From: Gordonia lacunae
GTDB lineage: Bacteria; Actinomycetota; Actinomycetes; Mycobacteriales; Mycobacteriaceae
Length of the DNA stretch: 64,000 nt
Reading direction: 5' to 3'
Assembly (NCBI RefSeq): GCF_002149015.1
Contig: NZ_NGFO01000012.1
Coordinates: 62,001-126,000 of the forward strand
Part shown: in pieces, positions 20,044 through 27,709 of the stretch
Layout: each line of letters starts with the position of its first letter
Position numbering within the stretch: the stretch's first letter is position 1
Notes under the pieces: model-generated
Database searches by the model: none
Told to the model about the DNA's origin: nothing
Seen by the model: the letters and a program-made list of their open reading frames with translations, nothing else
Translations under genes and position numbers: made by a program

Positions 20044-21309
20044 TCAGCGCAACAGCGCGATCGCGAGGACGACGACCACGGCGAGCACCGCGAAGAACAC
20101 GAAGATCGACACCGCGAGTGCGGTGCTCGACGTGCCCGACGGCTGCGCCGGCGGACCGTACGACGGCTGGCGGCTGTCGGACGGATGGTGCTGCGCCGTC
20201 AGTGGTCTCGGTGTCGACGAGTGCGGTTGCGGCGTCGACATGATCGTGGGGGACATGCCCTGGCGGGTACGCGGCAGGTCGCGGGAGCCGCGATCGGCGG
20301 ACATCGTCGGGGCGTACGGGGGCAGGGTGGCGCCGGCCGGGCGGTGCGGGCCGGTCGTGGACGATCGGTTGGTCCGCTGCGACCAGACCGGCGTACCCGC
20401 TCCCGGTCGGGTGATCAGGCCGGTCAGGACCTGATCGCGGCTGCCGCGGGAGCCGGCCGCGAACGAGGTGAGCAGGTCGCGTGCCTGGCTCATCGTCGGG
20501 CGTTTGGTCGGGCTGGGTTCGAGGAGGCGCAGCAGTACCGGTTCGAGTTCGGCGGCATTCTGCATGGGATTGATGCGGGCACGTGCGACCTTGTGCAGCA
20601 AGGCGATCGAGTTGTCGTCGACGCCGAACGGCGGCTGGCCCTCGACCATCGTGTAGATCGTCGCGCCCAATGAGTACACGTCCGAGGCCTCCTGCGGATC
20701 GGCTCCGCGGGCGACCTCGGGGGCGAAATACGCCGGCGTCCCGGTGATCACGCCGGTCTGGGTGAGGGTGACATCGTCCTTGGCGCGGGAGATCCCGAAG
20801 TCGGTGATCTTGACCAGGCCGGTGTGGCGGCCGCCCTCGGCGATGAGGATGTTGCCCGGTTTGATGTCGCGGTGCACGATCCCCGCGGCGTGGGCCTCGA
20901 CCATCGCATCAGCCACCTGGGCGCCGATCTGAGCGGCTTCGGCGGGTGCGAGAGTCTTTGTGGCGTGGAGGATCTGGGCGACGCTGCGTGAGGGCAGATA
21001 CTCCATGACCAACCAGGGTTCACCGCGGTCGAGGGCCACATCGTGCATGGCGATCGCGTTGCGGTGGGAGAGTTTGGCGGCGATGCGCCCCTCCCGCATC
21101 GCCCGCTGGCGCACGTTGTCCGCGGAGTCCTCGGTCAGGCCTTCGGTGGAGACGACCTGTTTGACGGCGACGTCACGGTCGAGGAGCTGGTCGCGGGCGA
21201 GCCACACGGTGCCCATGCCGCCCCCGCCGATCCGCGACTTCAGGCGGTATCGTCCGGCCACCAGATACTGGGGACCCGGGGCATGGTGGGGTCCGGCGGT
21301 CGTCGACAT
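20044..21309 (-). CDS. Serine/threonine protein kinase, PknB-like, C-terminal anchor
   Basis: A 421-residue Hanks-type kinase. It has the glycine loop IGGGGMGTVW (28-37), ATP-binding Lys50 in VAVKQV, catalytic HRDIKPGNIL, DFGIS and a threonine-rich activation loop (TLTQTGVITGTPAYFAPE). A Ser/Pro/Thr-rich juxtamembrane region of about 120 residues leads to one membrane helix at the extreme C-terminus, with only about two residues beyond it. There is therefore no extracellular sensor domain such as PASTA. Substrates are unknown. It is divergent from the radical SAM gene. Confidence 0.88.
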   Translation of the reverse strand: MSTTAGPHHAPGPQYLVAGRYRLKSRIGGGGMGTVWLARDQLLDRDVAVKQVVSTEGLTEDSADNVRQRAMREGRIAAKLSHRNAIAMHDVALDRGEPWLVMEYLPSRSVAQILHATKTLAPAEAAQIGAQVADAMVEAHAAGIVHRDIKPGNILIAEGGRHTGLVKITDFGISRAKDDVTLTQTGVITGTPAYFAPEVARGADPQEASDVYSLGATIYTMVEGQPPFGVDDNSIALLHKVARARINPMQNAAELEPVLLRLLEPSPTKRPTMSQARDLLTSFAAGSRGSRDQVLTGLITRPGAGTPVWSQRTNRSSTTGPHRPAGATLPPYAPTMSADRGSRDLPRTRQGMSPTIMSTPQPHSSTPRPLTAQHHPSDSRQPSYGPPAQPSGTSSTALAVSIFVFFAVLAVVVVLAIALLR

Positions 21310-21362
21310 ACGGAGATGATAGCGGCGCGGACGTCGCGGCGGGCACGCACTTGACAGCCCAC

Positions 21363-21378
21363 TCGTACGTATGTTCGA
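21363..21378 (+). promoter_or_regulatory. LexA-type SOS box upstream of the radical SAM gene
   Basis: TCGTACgtatGTTCGA matches the mycobacterial SOS consensus TCGAACnnnnGTTCGA at 11 of 12 defined bases. It ends 8 bp before ATG 21387, overlapping the expected core promoter, so LexA binding would block transcription. Confidence 0.65.
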
Positions 21379-21386
21379 CTCGGACC

Positions 21387-22412
21387 ATGCGATGGTCCGA
21401 TCAGGCGGTGGAGGTCGACGACGGGTCGCTCCCCGGGCTGAGCCGGTCGGGTCTGGTCCGGTCGGTACGGACGCCCGAGTTCGAGGGTGTCACATTCCAC
21501 GAGGTGTTGGCCAAGAGTGCGCTCAACCGCGTCCCGGAGGCCTCGCAGCTACCGTTCCAGTTCACGGTCAACACCTTTCGCGGGTGCACGCATGCCTGTC
21601 GCTACTGTTTCGCCCGTCCGACGCACGAATACCTGGATCTCGACGCGGGGACCGACTTCGACACCCAGGTGGTCGTGAAGCTCAACGTGGCGGCGGTGTT
21701 GCGCAAGGAACTCAAGCGCAGGTCGTGGACCCGGGAGACGGTGGCGCTGGGGACCAACACCGATCCCTATCAGCGGGCCGAGGGGCGATACCGGCTCATG
21801 CCGGGTGTGATCTCCGCGCTCGCCGAGTCCCGGACGCCGTTCTCCATCCTCACCAAGGGCACCTTGATCCGTCGTGATCTGTCGCTGTTGCGTCAGGCCG
21901 CGGGGGAGGTGTCGGTCAGCGTCGGGATCTCGCTGGCGATCCTCGATCCGGATCTGCAGAAGAAGATCGAACCCGGGACACCGTCACCGCAGGCCCGGCT
22001 CTCGCTGATCCGCGACCTCGCCGACGCCGGGATCGCGCCGCATGTGATGGTGGCCCCCGTCATCCCGTATCTCACCGACTCCTCCGCGCATCTCGACTCC
22101 TTGCTCGAGGCCCTCGCCGACGCCGGTGCGTCGGGCGTGACCGCGTTCCCGATGCATCTGCGGTCCTCGACGAAGCCGTGGTTCCTGGAGTGGCTGGCGG
22201 AGGAGCATCCGGCTCTCATCCGCCGCTACCGAGGGCTGTACGGGCGTGGCGCCTACGTCACCCCGGAGTATTCGTCGTGGCTCCGTGACCGGATGAAGCC
22301 GCTGGTGCACCGGCACGGTCTCGCGGGGTCCGGTGGTCTCCGGCAGGCGGGTCGGGACACGTCGACGACGGTGGCCGCCCCCGAGTTGCAGCACGCCCTC
22401 ACCCTGTTCTGA
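21387..22412 (+). CDS. Radical SAM protein, SplB/Rv2578c-like
   Basis: A 341-residue radical SAM enzyme. The CxxxCxxC cluster motif is CTHACRYC in VNTFRGCTHACRYCFARPTH, near residue 67. Downstream come ALGTNTDPYQRAEG and LTKGTLIRRD, typical of the spore-photoproduct-lyase-related Rv2578c group. It probably uses S-adenosylmethionine to make a 5'-deoxyadenosyl radical acting on damaged DNA or another substrate; the reaction is unknown. ATG 21387 follows a near-consensus SOS box, which argues against the start at 21351 and for damage induction. imuA'-imuB follow in the same direction. Confidence 0.84.
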   Translation: MRWSDQAVEVDDGSLPGLSRSGLVRSVRTPEFEGVTFHEVLAKSALNRVPEASQLPFQFTVNTFRGCTHACRYCFARPTHEYLDLDAGTDFDTQVVVKLNVAAVLRKELKRRSWTRETVALGTNTDPYQRAEGRYRLMPGVISALAESRTPFSILTKGTLIRRDLSLLRQAAGEVSVSVGISLAILDPDLQKKIEPGTPSPQARLSLIRDLADAGIAPHVMVAPVIPYLTDSSAHLDSLLEALADAGASGVTAFPMHLRSSTKPWFLEWLAEEHPALIRRYRGLYGRGAYVTPEYSSWLRDRMKPLVHRHGLAGSGGLRQAGRDTSTTVAAPELQHALTLF

Positions 22413-22540
22413 TCGCTGTTGTTCTGAGCCGGCGCGGCCCTGATCTGCGCCGATTCGGCGTTTGTGCGTATATCTGCTGCCGCACAACGGATTCCGACTT
22501 CGGTTGACGCTTGTCGGTGGTTGGTTCTACTCTCGAATAA

Positions 22541-22556
22541 TCGAAACAGTGTTCGA
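22541..22556 (+). promoter_or_regulatory. LexA-type SOS box upstream of imuA'
   Basis: TCGAAAcagtGTTCGA matches TCGAACnnnnGTTCGA at 11 of 12 bases. It lies 117 bp before ATG 22673, within an AT-richer stretch with an overlapping second half-site (TCGAATAATCGA at 22533-22544). Confidence 0.78.
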
Positions 22557-22672
22557 ATGATCTGCGGCCGGGGGTACCCCTCGGGATCACTCGGAAACTG
22601 TTCGAGACCTTGGTGGCGCGCACCTTCCCGGCTCGCTCGAGTACCTCATGTCGACTGGAGGGTGTCCGAGAA

Positions 22673-23503
22673 ATGGATGTGTCAGCTGGTGTTGCCGTGA
22701 CCGATGTCGCGGCCCGTGGACGCGCCGACGAGCTGGCGGGGTTACGTCGGCGGATGGCGGCCATGTCCGGCCGGCCCGACCAGCGGGTGGTCGAGGTCCG
22801 CGATCGGGCAGCGGGTGTCCTCCCGGTGCCTGATTCGTTGTCGGATATTCTGCCGCACAACGGGATTCCGCGGGGTACGGTGGTCGGTCTCGATGGTGCC
22901 CGCTCGGTGCTGGTCGCGATGATCGCAGCGGTGACCCGTGCCGGTGGGCAGGTCGGGATCGTCGGGTTGCCGCGGTTGAGCTTGTTGTCGGCGGCGGAGA
23001 TGGGTGCCGACCTGTCCCGTATCGCCACCATCCCCGATCCCGGTCCCGATCCGGTCGAGGTGGCGGCGGTCCTGCTCGACGGTATGGATCTGGTGATCCT
23101 GGACCTGGCGGGCGACGGCGTGGGGACTCGCCCGCGGAACGAGATGGTGGCCCCCTCGCGTGCCCGGGTGGTCATGGGCCGCGTGCGCAAGCAGTCGTCG
23201 GTGCTGCTGGTGACCGGCGGCACCTGGCCGGGCGCGCAGCTGGCCATCGAGGCCCGTGTCCTCACCTACCGGCACAGTCCACAGCCACCGAGCCGGACCG
23301 CTTCCCGCGCAGCCGGTCTCGATTCCGCGCGCAGTGGCTACGGCCGCATCGGCGGGATGCGGTTGCAGGTCACGGTGTCCGGCCGCGGCCGGCAGTCCGA
23401 GAGCACCGAGGTCGAGCTCCTGGCGGCGGGTCACGGCGCCGACCGCACGGTCGAGATGGTCGCGGCGACGAGTACCGCCCCGGTGCTCGCGGTGGCGAAC
23501 TGA
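22673..23503 (+). CDS. imuA': ImuA', mutasome accessory protein
   Basis: A 276-residue RecA-fold-like protein that in mycobacteria works with ImuB and DnaE2 in damage-induced mutagenesis. The visible core runs from LPVPDSLSDILPHNGIPRG through a degenerate P-loop position (GLDGARSVLVAMI) to the Asp-rich LVILDLAGDGV, without a good Walker A, as in the ImuA' group. I chose ATG 22673; the earlier frame to 22610 has no support. The stop overlaps the imuB start by one base. The LexA box at 22541 implies SOS control. Confidence 0.87.
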   Translation: MDVSAGVAVTDVAARGRADELAGLRRRMAAMSGRPDQRVVEVRDRAAGVLPVPDSLSDILPHNGIPRGTVVGLDGARSVLVAMIAAVTRAGGQVGIVGLPRLSLLSAAEMGADLSRIATIPDPGPDPVEVAAVLLDGMDLVILDLAGDGVGTRPRNEMVAPSRARVVMGRVRKQSSVLLVTGGTWPGAQLAIEARVLTYRHSPQPPSRTASRAAGLDSARSGYGRIGGMRLQVTVSGRGRQSESTEVELLAAGHGADRTVEMVAATSTAPVLAVAN

Positions 23504-25185
23504 TGCCCCCCGGGGAGGCGGGGGCCCGGCGGATTCTCGCGCTCTGGTGCCCGGACTGGCCGGCGATGGCGGCCTCGGCCGAGGCGGACCTGCCCCCACT
23601 GCATCCGGTGGCGGTGCTGTCGGCGAATCGGGTGGTGGCCTGCTCGGCGTCCGCCCGGGCGGCGGGTGTCCGTCGCGGGATGCGCAAACGCCAGGCGCAG
23701 GCGGCGTGCACGGAGATGACCGTGGTCACCGCCGACGAGAACCGGGACGGGCGGTTGTTCGAGCCGGTGGTCGCCGCGGTCGCCGAGGTGATACCTGCTC
23801 TCGAAGTGCTCCGGCCCGGCCTCCTGGTGATCGCCGGCGACCGCGCGGCCCGCTATTTCGGGGGGATCGAGGCCCTCGCGGAGGAGCTCGTCGACGTGGT
23901 GTCGGCATGTGGCATCGAGTCGCAGGTCGGCATCGCCGACGAGATCTTCACCGCCGTCCTCGCCGCCCGGCACGGGCATCAGGTGGAGCCCGGAGGCGAC
24001 CGGGAGTATCTCGCCGGCCGGCCGGTCGCCGATCTCGCCGTCGAACCCAGCATGAGCGACCCGTCCCGGGCCGATCTCGTGGAGTTGCTGCGCCGACTCG
24101 GGATCGGCACGATCGGTGCCTTCGCCGACATGTCCGTCACCGACGTCGCCACCCGGTTCGCCCGGGATGCGGTGGTCGCGCATCGGCTCGCCAACGCGTT
24201 GCCAGGGCGCGTCCCCTCGTCCCGCGGTGTGCCGGCCGAACTCGACGTCGACCACACCTGTGACCCGCCGGTCGACCGCATCGACGTCGCGGCGTTCATC
24301 GGCCGTACCCTCGCCGACACGCTGCACCGACGTCTCCGTGATGCCGCGGTGGCCTGTACGCGACTCACGATCATCGCGACCACCGAACGCGGACAACAGC
24401 ATTCGCGAACCTGGCGGTGCGCCCAGCCGCTGACGCCGGAGACGACCGCGGATCGTATCCGATGGCAACTCGAGGGGTGGTTGACCGGCGCGGCGCGGCA
24501 GGGTAGCAAGGCCCGGGGGAGAGGGGTGGGGCGCGTCACGGCGCGGGACACCCGGCCCGACTCGCCGATCGTCCGGTTGCGGCTCGAACCGGTCGAGGTC
24601 GTCGAGGCCGGTGCCCTGCACTACCAGCTCACCGACGATCTCTCTCGTGGCGGGTTGGCCGGTGAGCCGGACGTGGAGGAGCGCGCCCGGCGTTCGCTGG
24701 TGCGGATTCAGGGGCTGCTGGGCGGGGACGCGGTCCGCATCCCCGTGCTGAGCGGCGGTCGCGGACCCGCCGAACGGATCACGATGGTCTCTCTGGGCGA
24801 TGAGCCCGCTCCGCGCCGGGACCCACTGGCGCCATGGCCCGGTCGTCTTCCGCAGCCCAGTCCGACGGTGTTGGTGGAGACCGAGATCCACGTGCTCGAC
24901 GCCGTGGGGCAACCGGTGAAGGTGACCGATCGCGGCGCCTTCACCGCCGAGCCGGTGACCGTCGCGCTGGCATCGTCCCGGGCGCGCCGATCGAGCTGGG
25001 GTCTGTGCTGGTGGGCCGGGCCCTGGCCGGTCGGGAGCGCAGACCGGCCGGCCGGGGCATCGGTACCCGTCGGAACCGCCGAGACCGGACTGATCGCGCG
25101 GGCACAGGTGCTGCTCGACGATTCGCGTGCCCTGTTGCTGTGCTACCGAGCCGGGGAGTGGGTCGTCGAGGGGGTCTATGAGTGA
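23503..25185 (+). CDS. imuB: ImuB, inactive Y-family polymerase-like mutasome hub
   Basis: A 560-residue Y-family homologue. The N-terminus RILALWCPDWPAMAAS replaces the usual polymerase start, where a catalytic Asp follows xHxDAFF. In the segment matching the active site (ARAAGVRRGM) the acidic metal ligands are not apparent, so it should be catalytically dead. The thumb/little-finger part continues to about 400, and a long C-terminal region binds partners. ImuB links the beta clamp, ImuA' and DnaE2 during translesion synthesis. It is translationally coupled to imuA'; dnaE2 is about 8 kb downstream. Confidence 0.88.
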   Translation: MPPGEAGARRILALWCPDWPAMAASAEADLPPLHPVAVLSANRVVACSASARAAGVRRGMRKRQAQAACTEMTVVTADENRDGRLFEPVVAAVAEVIPALEVLRPGLLVIAGDRAARYFGGIEALAEELVDVVSACGIESQVGIADEIFTAVLAARHGHQVEPGGDREYLAGRPVADLAVEPSMSDPSRADLVELLRRLGIGTIGAFADMSVTDVATRFARDAVVAHRLANALPGRVPSSRGVPAELDVDHTCDPPVDRIDVAAFIGRTLADTLHRRLRDAAVACTRLTIIATTERGQQHSRTWRCAQPLTPETTADRIRWQLEGWLTGAARQGSKARGRGVGRVTARDTRPDSPIVRLRLEPVEVVEAGALHYQLTDDLSRGGLAGEPDVEERARRSLVRIQGLLGGDAVRIPVLSGGRGPAERITMVSLGDEPAPRRDPLAPWPGRLPQPSPTVLVETEIHVLDAVGQPVKVTDRGAFTAEPVTVALASSRARRSSWGLCWWAGPWPVGSADRPAGASVPVGTAETGLIARAQVLLDDSRALLLCYRAGEWVVEGVYE

Positions 25186-25395
25186 ATTCTGATGAACCGT
25201 GACGTTCTCAAGCCGATGACCAGGACTGGCTGTGAAGGGTTCGGATACATACGACACGACGATGGGCGGGTCGGTCACGGCACCGAAGCTGGGGCCAACA
25301 TCCTTGAGGTGTACGGCAGCGCCGGTCAAGCCGGCGAGAAGAACGCTCGACGGTGAACGCGTGCGCCGACGCCTCCGAGATGTCAGTCTCGACGC

Positions 25396-26625
25396 ATGGC
25401 ACGCACGTGGTTGTCGGTGACCGTGGAACTGCTCGGTGGTCGGGGGACGGAGTTGTGGCCCTGGCCCGGAAGGGTTTTCGCGGTCGGACCGGCGCACACC
25501 TTCAGGGATCTGGCCACCGCCGTCGACGACGCGTTCGCCCGATGGGATCGTTCCCATCAGTCACTTTTCACCCTGGACGACGGCAGGTTGGTCGCCGATG
25601 CCGCATTCGGTGCCGAGTTGGCCGGCGGTCCCGGTGGCTCGATCTCCGAGCCCGTCGACATCGCCACCGCCAAGGTCTCCCGGTTCGTGGAGCCGGGCAC
25701 CGAGTTCCAGTACACCTTCGATCTCGGCGACGAGTGGACCCATCGGTGCGTCGTGGGGGATCTGAAGGTCGACCCACTGGACGTGTTGGGAATCCAACCG
25801 AAGGCGCCTCTCGCGTACTTCGGCTGGGGCGACATCCCGGATCAGTACGGTCGTCAATCGGCTGATGGTGACGTCGAGACGCCAGCACGCCCCACCGTTC
25901 CCCACCCGATGCTTGTCGGCGAGTGGCCCGCTCAGCGGGAGATCCGCGAACTCGATCTGGGCGAGGTGCGCGGATCGATCGCATCCGCCGATGCCGATCG
26001 TTTCCTGGATGCAGTCACCGGATGCGATCTGGACGACGCGCTCGAGCAGGTCGGCCCCGGGGTACCGATGGCGCTGCAGAAGCGACGCGAGCGAGCCGAG
26101 CCGGTGGCGGTGTCGATCGTCGAGCGATTGAACAGACGAGGTGAGGCCGGCGACGCCGAACTCGCCGAGGAACTGCTCGCGAGCCTGCGCGGGGAACCCG
26201 CACCGGGACGGCCGATAGCGGTGGATCTCGAGTTGCTCAGCGACCAGATGGAGGGTGATTTGAACCGGTCGACCGGCGGGTTCATCGACCTGAACACCGG
26301 TTTCGTGTACGACGACGAGATGCTCGAGCCAGGAGTCTTCGACGAGGAGATCGACATCGAGGAGGAGCCGGATCGCTGGCTGCGCTTCGGCTGCATCGGT
26401 TCGCGCGACAGTTGGCGGGACATGGCAGAGTTCGCCACGCGCATCTCCGATCCTGACCTGCGGAATCGTCTGGAACGCGCGATAGAGGGGCGAGGTGCGT
26501 TCCGCAGGTTCCGGGACGTCGTCCACGAAGCGGGTGTGAGTCAGCGTTGGTACGCGTTCTCCAGCGACCGCAAGTTCGGGCGGGCCCGCGAGTTCCTGGT
26601 CCGCGAGGGCATCCGGCCGATCTGA
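25396..26625 (+). CDS. Two-domain protein: plasmid pRiA4b ORF-3-like plus UPF0158-like
   Basis: A 409-residue protein of two recognisable parts. Residues about 5-170 fit the pRiA4b ORF-3/IS1096 passenger-like fold (HTFRDLATAVDDAFARWDRSH, then FQYTFDLGDEWTHRCVV). Residues about 296-409 resemble the UPF0158 family (IDLNTGFVYDDEM, DSWRDMAEFATRISD, then WYAFSSDRKFGRAREFL). The helical middle joins them. Neither part has a known function. It lies 210 bp after imuB, possibly within reach of its transcript. ATG 25396 begins the domain; no strong Shine-Dalgarno is seen. Confidence 0.72.
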   Translation: MARTWLSVTVELLGGRGTELWPWPGRVFAVGPAHTFRDLATAVDDAFARWDRSHQSLFTLDDGRLVADAAFGAELAGGPGGSISEPVDIATAKVSRFVEPGTEFQYTFDLGDEWTHRCVVGDLKVDPLDVLGIQPKAPLAYFGWGDIPDQYGRQSADGDVETPARPTVPHPMLVGEWPAQREIRELDLGEVRGSIASADADRFLDAVTGCDLDDALEQVGPGVPMALQKRRERAEPVAVSIVERLNRRGEAGDAELAEELLASLRGEPAPGRPIAVDLELLSDQMEGDLNRSTGGFIDLNTGFVYDDEMLEPGVFDEEIDIEEEPDRWLRFGCIGSRDSWRDMAEFATRISDPDLRNRLERAIEGRGAFRRFRDVVHEAGVSQRWYAFSSDRKFGRAREFLVREGIRPI

Positions 26626-26626
26626 C

Positions 26627-27709
26627 TCAACTGTTGCGCCCCCGCGCGATGACCGGCCAGCGGCTGTCCGAGCCGTCGATCGCCACCAGTTCGTCGACGA
26701 GGTTGACCGCGTTGCAGACGTGATTCGGTACCACCCGGATCACGTCGCCCAAGCGGGGGATCGACGCCGATTCCGCCGGGAACTCCACCACGGCATGATG
26801 TTCGGACAATTGCACGACACGAGCGTCGGGGTGGTCGAGGAGCCGTCCGTGGCCGGTCGCCCAGGCGGCCCGGTCGGCACCGAGGATCTTGCTGCCCGCG
26901 TCGACGACGATCCGTCCGGGCTCGCTCCGCACCACGGTGGCGACCGCGGTCAACGCGACGTCGTCGAATCCGCAGGCGCCGATCTCGACCTGCTGGGCGT
27001 CGTTGAGGGGGTATACGCCCGGCCGGATCTCGGTGAGCACGCCCGCATACGACGGGTCGCCGACGAATTCGATGGTGGGTGTGGACCCGCCGCTGCGCAC
27101 CCGGGGTTCGATTCCCTCCGCTCGCAGACTCTCCGCCGCCGTACGAAGCGCCGCCACCTCCTGTTCCGCGGCCCGCCGGCGGGTGTCGCCGACGCCGTAA
27201 CCGTGACCGGGGAAGGTGAACACGCCGACGACGTCGAGTCCGGCTGCCACTCCTGCCGCCGCGACCTCACCGGCCCTCTCGGGTGCGGTCCCGGTGCGGT
27301 GCTGTCCGGAGTCGACCTCGACCAGGGCCTCGATCCGCTGCTCGCCGAGCAGGGCCCCGAGATGCCGGGCGCCCTCGACGGAGTCGATACCCACCCGCAG
27401 CGACAACCGGTTCGCGAGGGCGCGCACCCGGGCTGCTTTCGCCGGGGTCGGCCAGATCGGGTAGGCGATGAAGATGTCGGTGCACGAGGTGATCTCGACC
27501 GCGTCGGCGAAGGCCTCGGCTTCGCCGATGGTCGCCACCGCCAGGCCCGTGGCGCCGAGATCGACCTGCATGCGGGCGATCTCGGCGCACTTGTGGGTCT
27601 TGGCGTGCGGACGCAACTCGACGCCGATCGATCGCGCACGGTCGGCGAGTGACGCGAGGTTACGCGTCATGCGGTCGACGTCGACCTCGAGATAAGGGGT
27701 GTCGATCAC
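26627..27709 (-). CDS. D-serine dehydratase/D-threonine aldolase-like PLP enzyme
   Basis: A 360-residue fold-type III (alanine-racemase-like barrel) enzyme. PLP-binding Lys is in RPHAKTHKCAEIARMQ near residue 37. Later come FPGHGYGVGD, the phosphate-binding GGSTPTIEF, and the metal-site segment VVPNHVCNAVNL, whose His/Cys pair binds zinc or manganese in this family. It probably cleaves or dehydrates a D-beta-hydroxy amino acid; the substrate is not determined. It overlaps the upstream acyl-reductase-like gene by 4 bp and is therefore likely co-expressed with it. Confidence 0.82.
   Translation of the reverse strand: MIDTPYLEVDVDRMTRNLASLADRARSIGVELRPHAKTHKCAEIARMQVDLGATGLAVATIGEAEAFADAVEITSCTDIFIAYPIWPTPAKAARVRALANRLSLRVGIDSVEGARHLGALLGEQRIEALVEVDSGQHRTGTAPERAGEVAAAGVAAGLDVVGVFTFPGHGYGVGDTRRRAAEQEVAALRTAAESLRAEGIEPRVRSGGSTPTIEFVGDPSYAGVLTEIRPGVYPLNDAQQVEIGACGFDDVALTAVATVVRSEPGRIVVDAGSKILGADRAAWATGHGRLLDHPDARVVQLSEHHAVVEFPAESASIPRLGDVIRVVPNHVCNAVNLVDELVAIDGSDSRWPVIARGRNS

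Noticed and set aside
23431..25557. 708-residue minus-strand frame opposite imuB
   Set aside because: Antisense shadow of imuB; only the short part beyond the imuB stop is kept as a weak remnant note.
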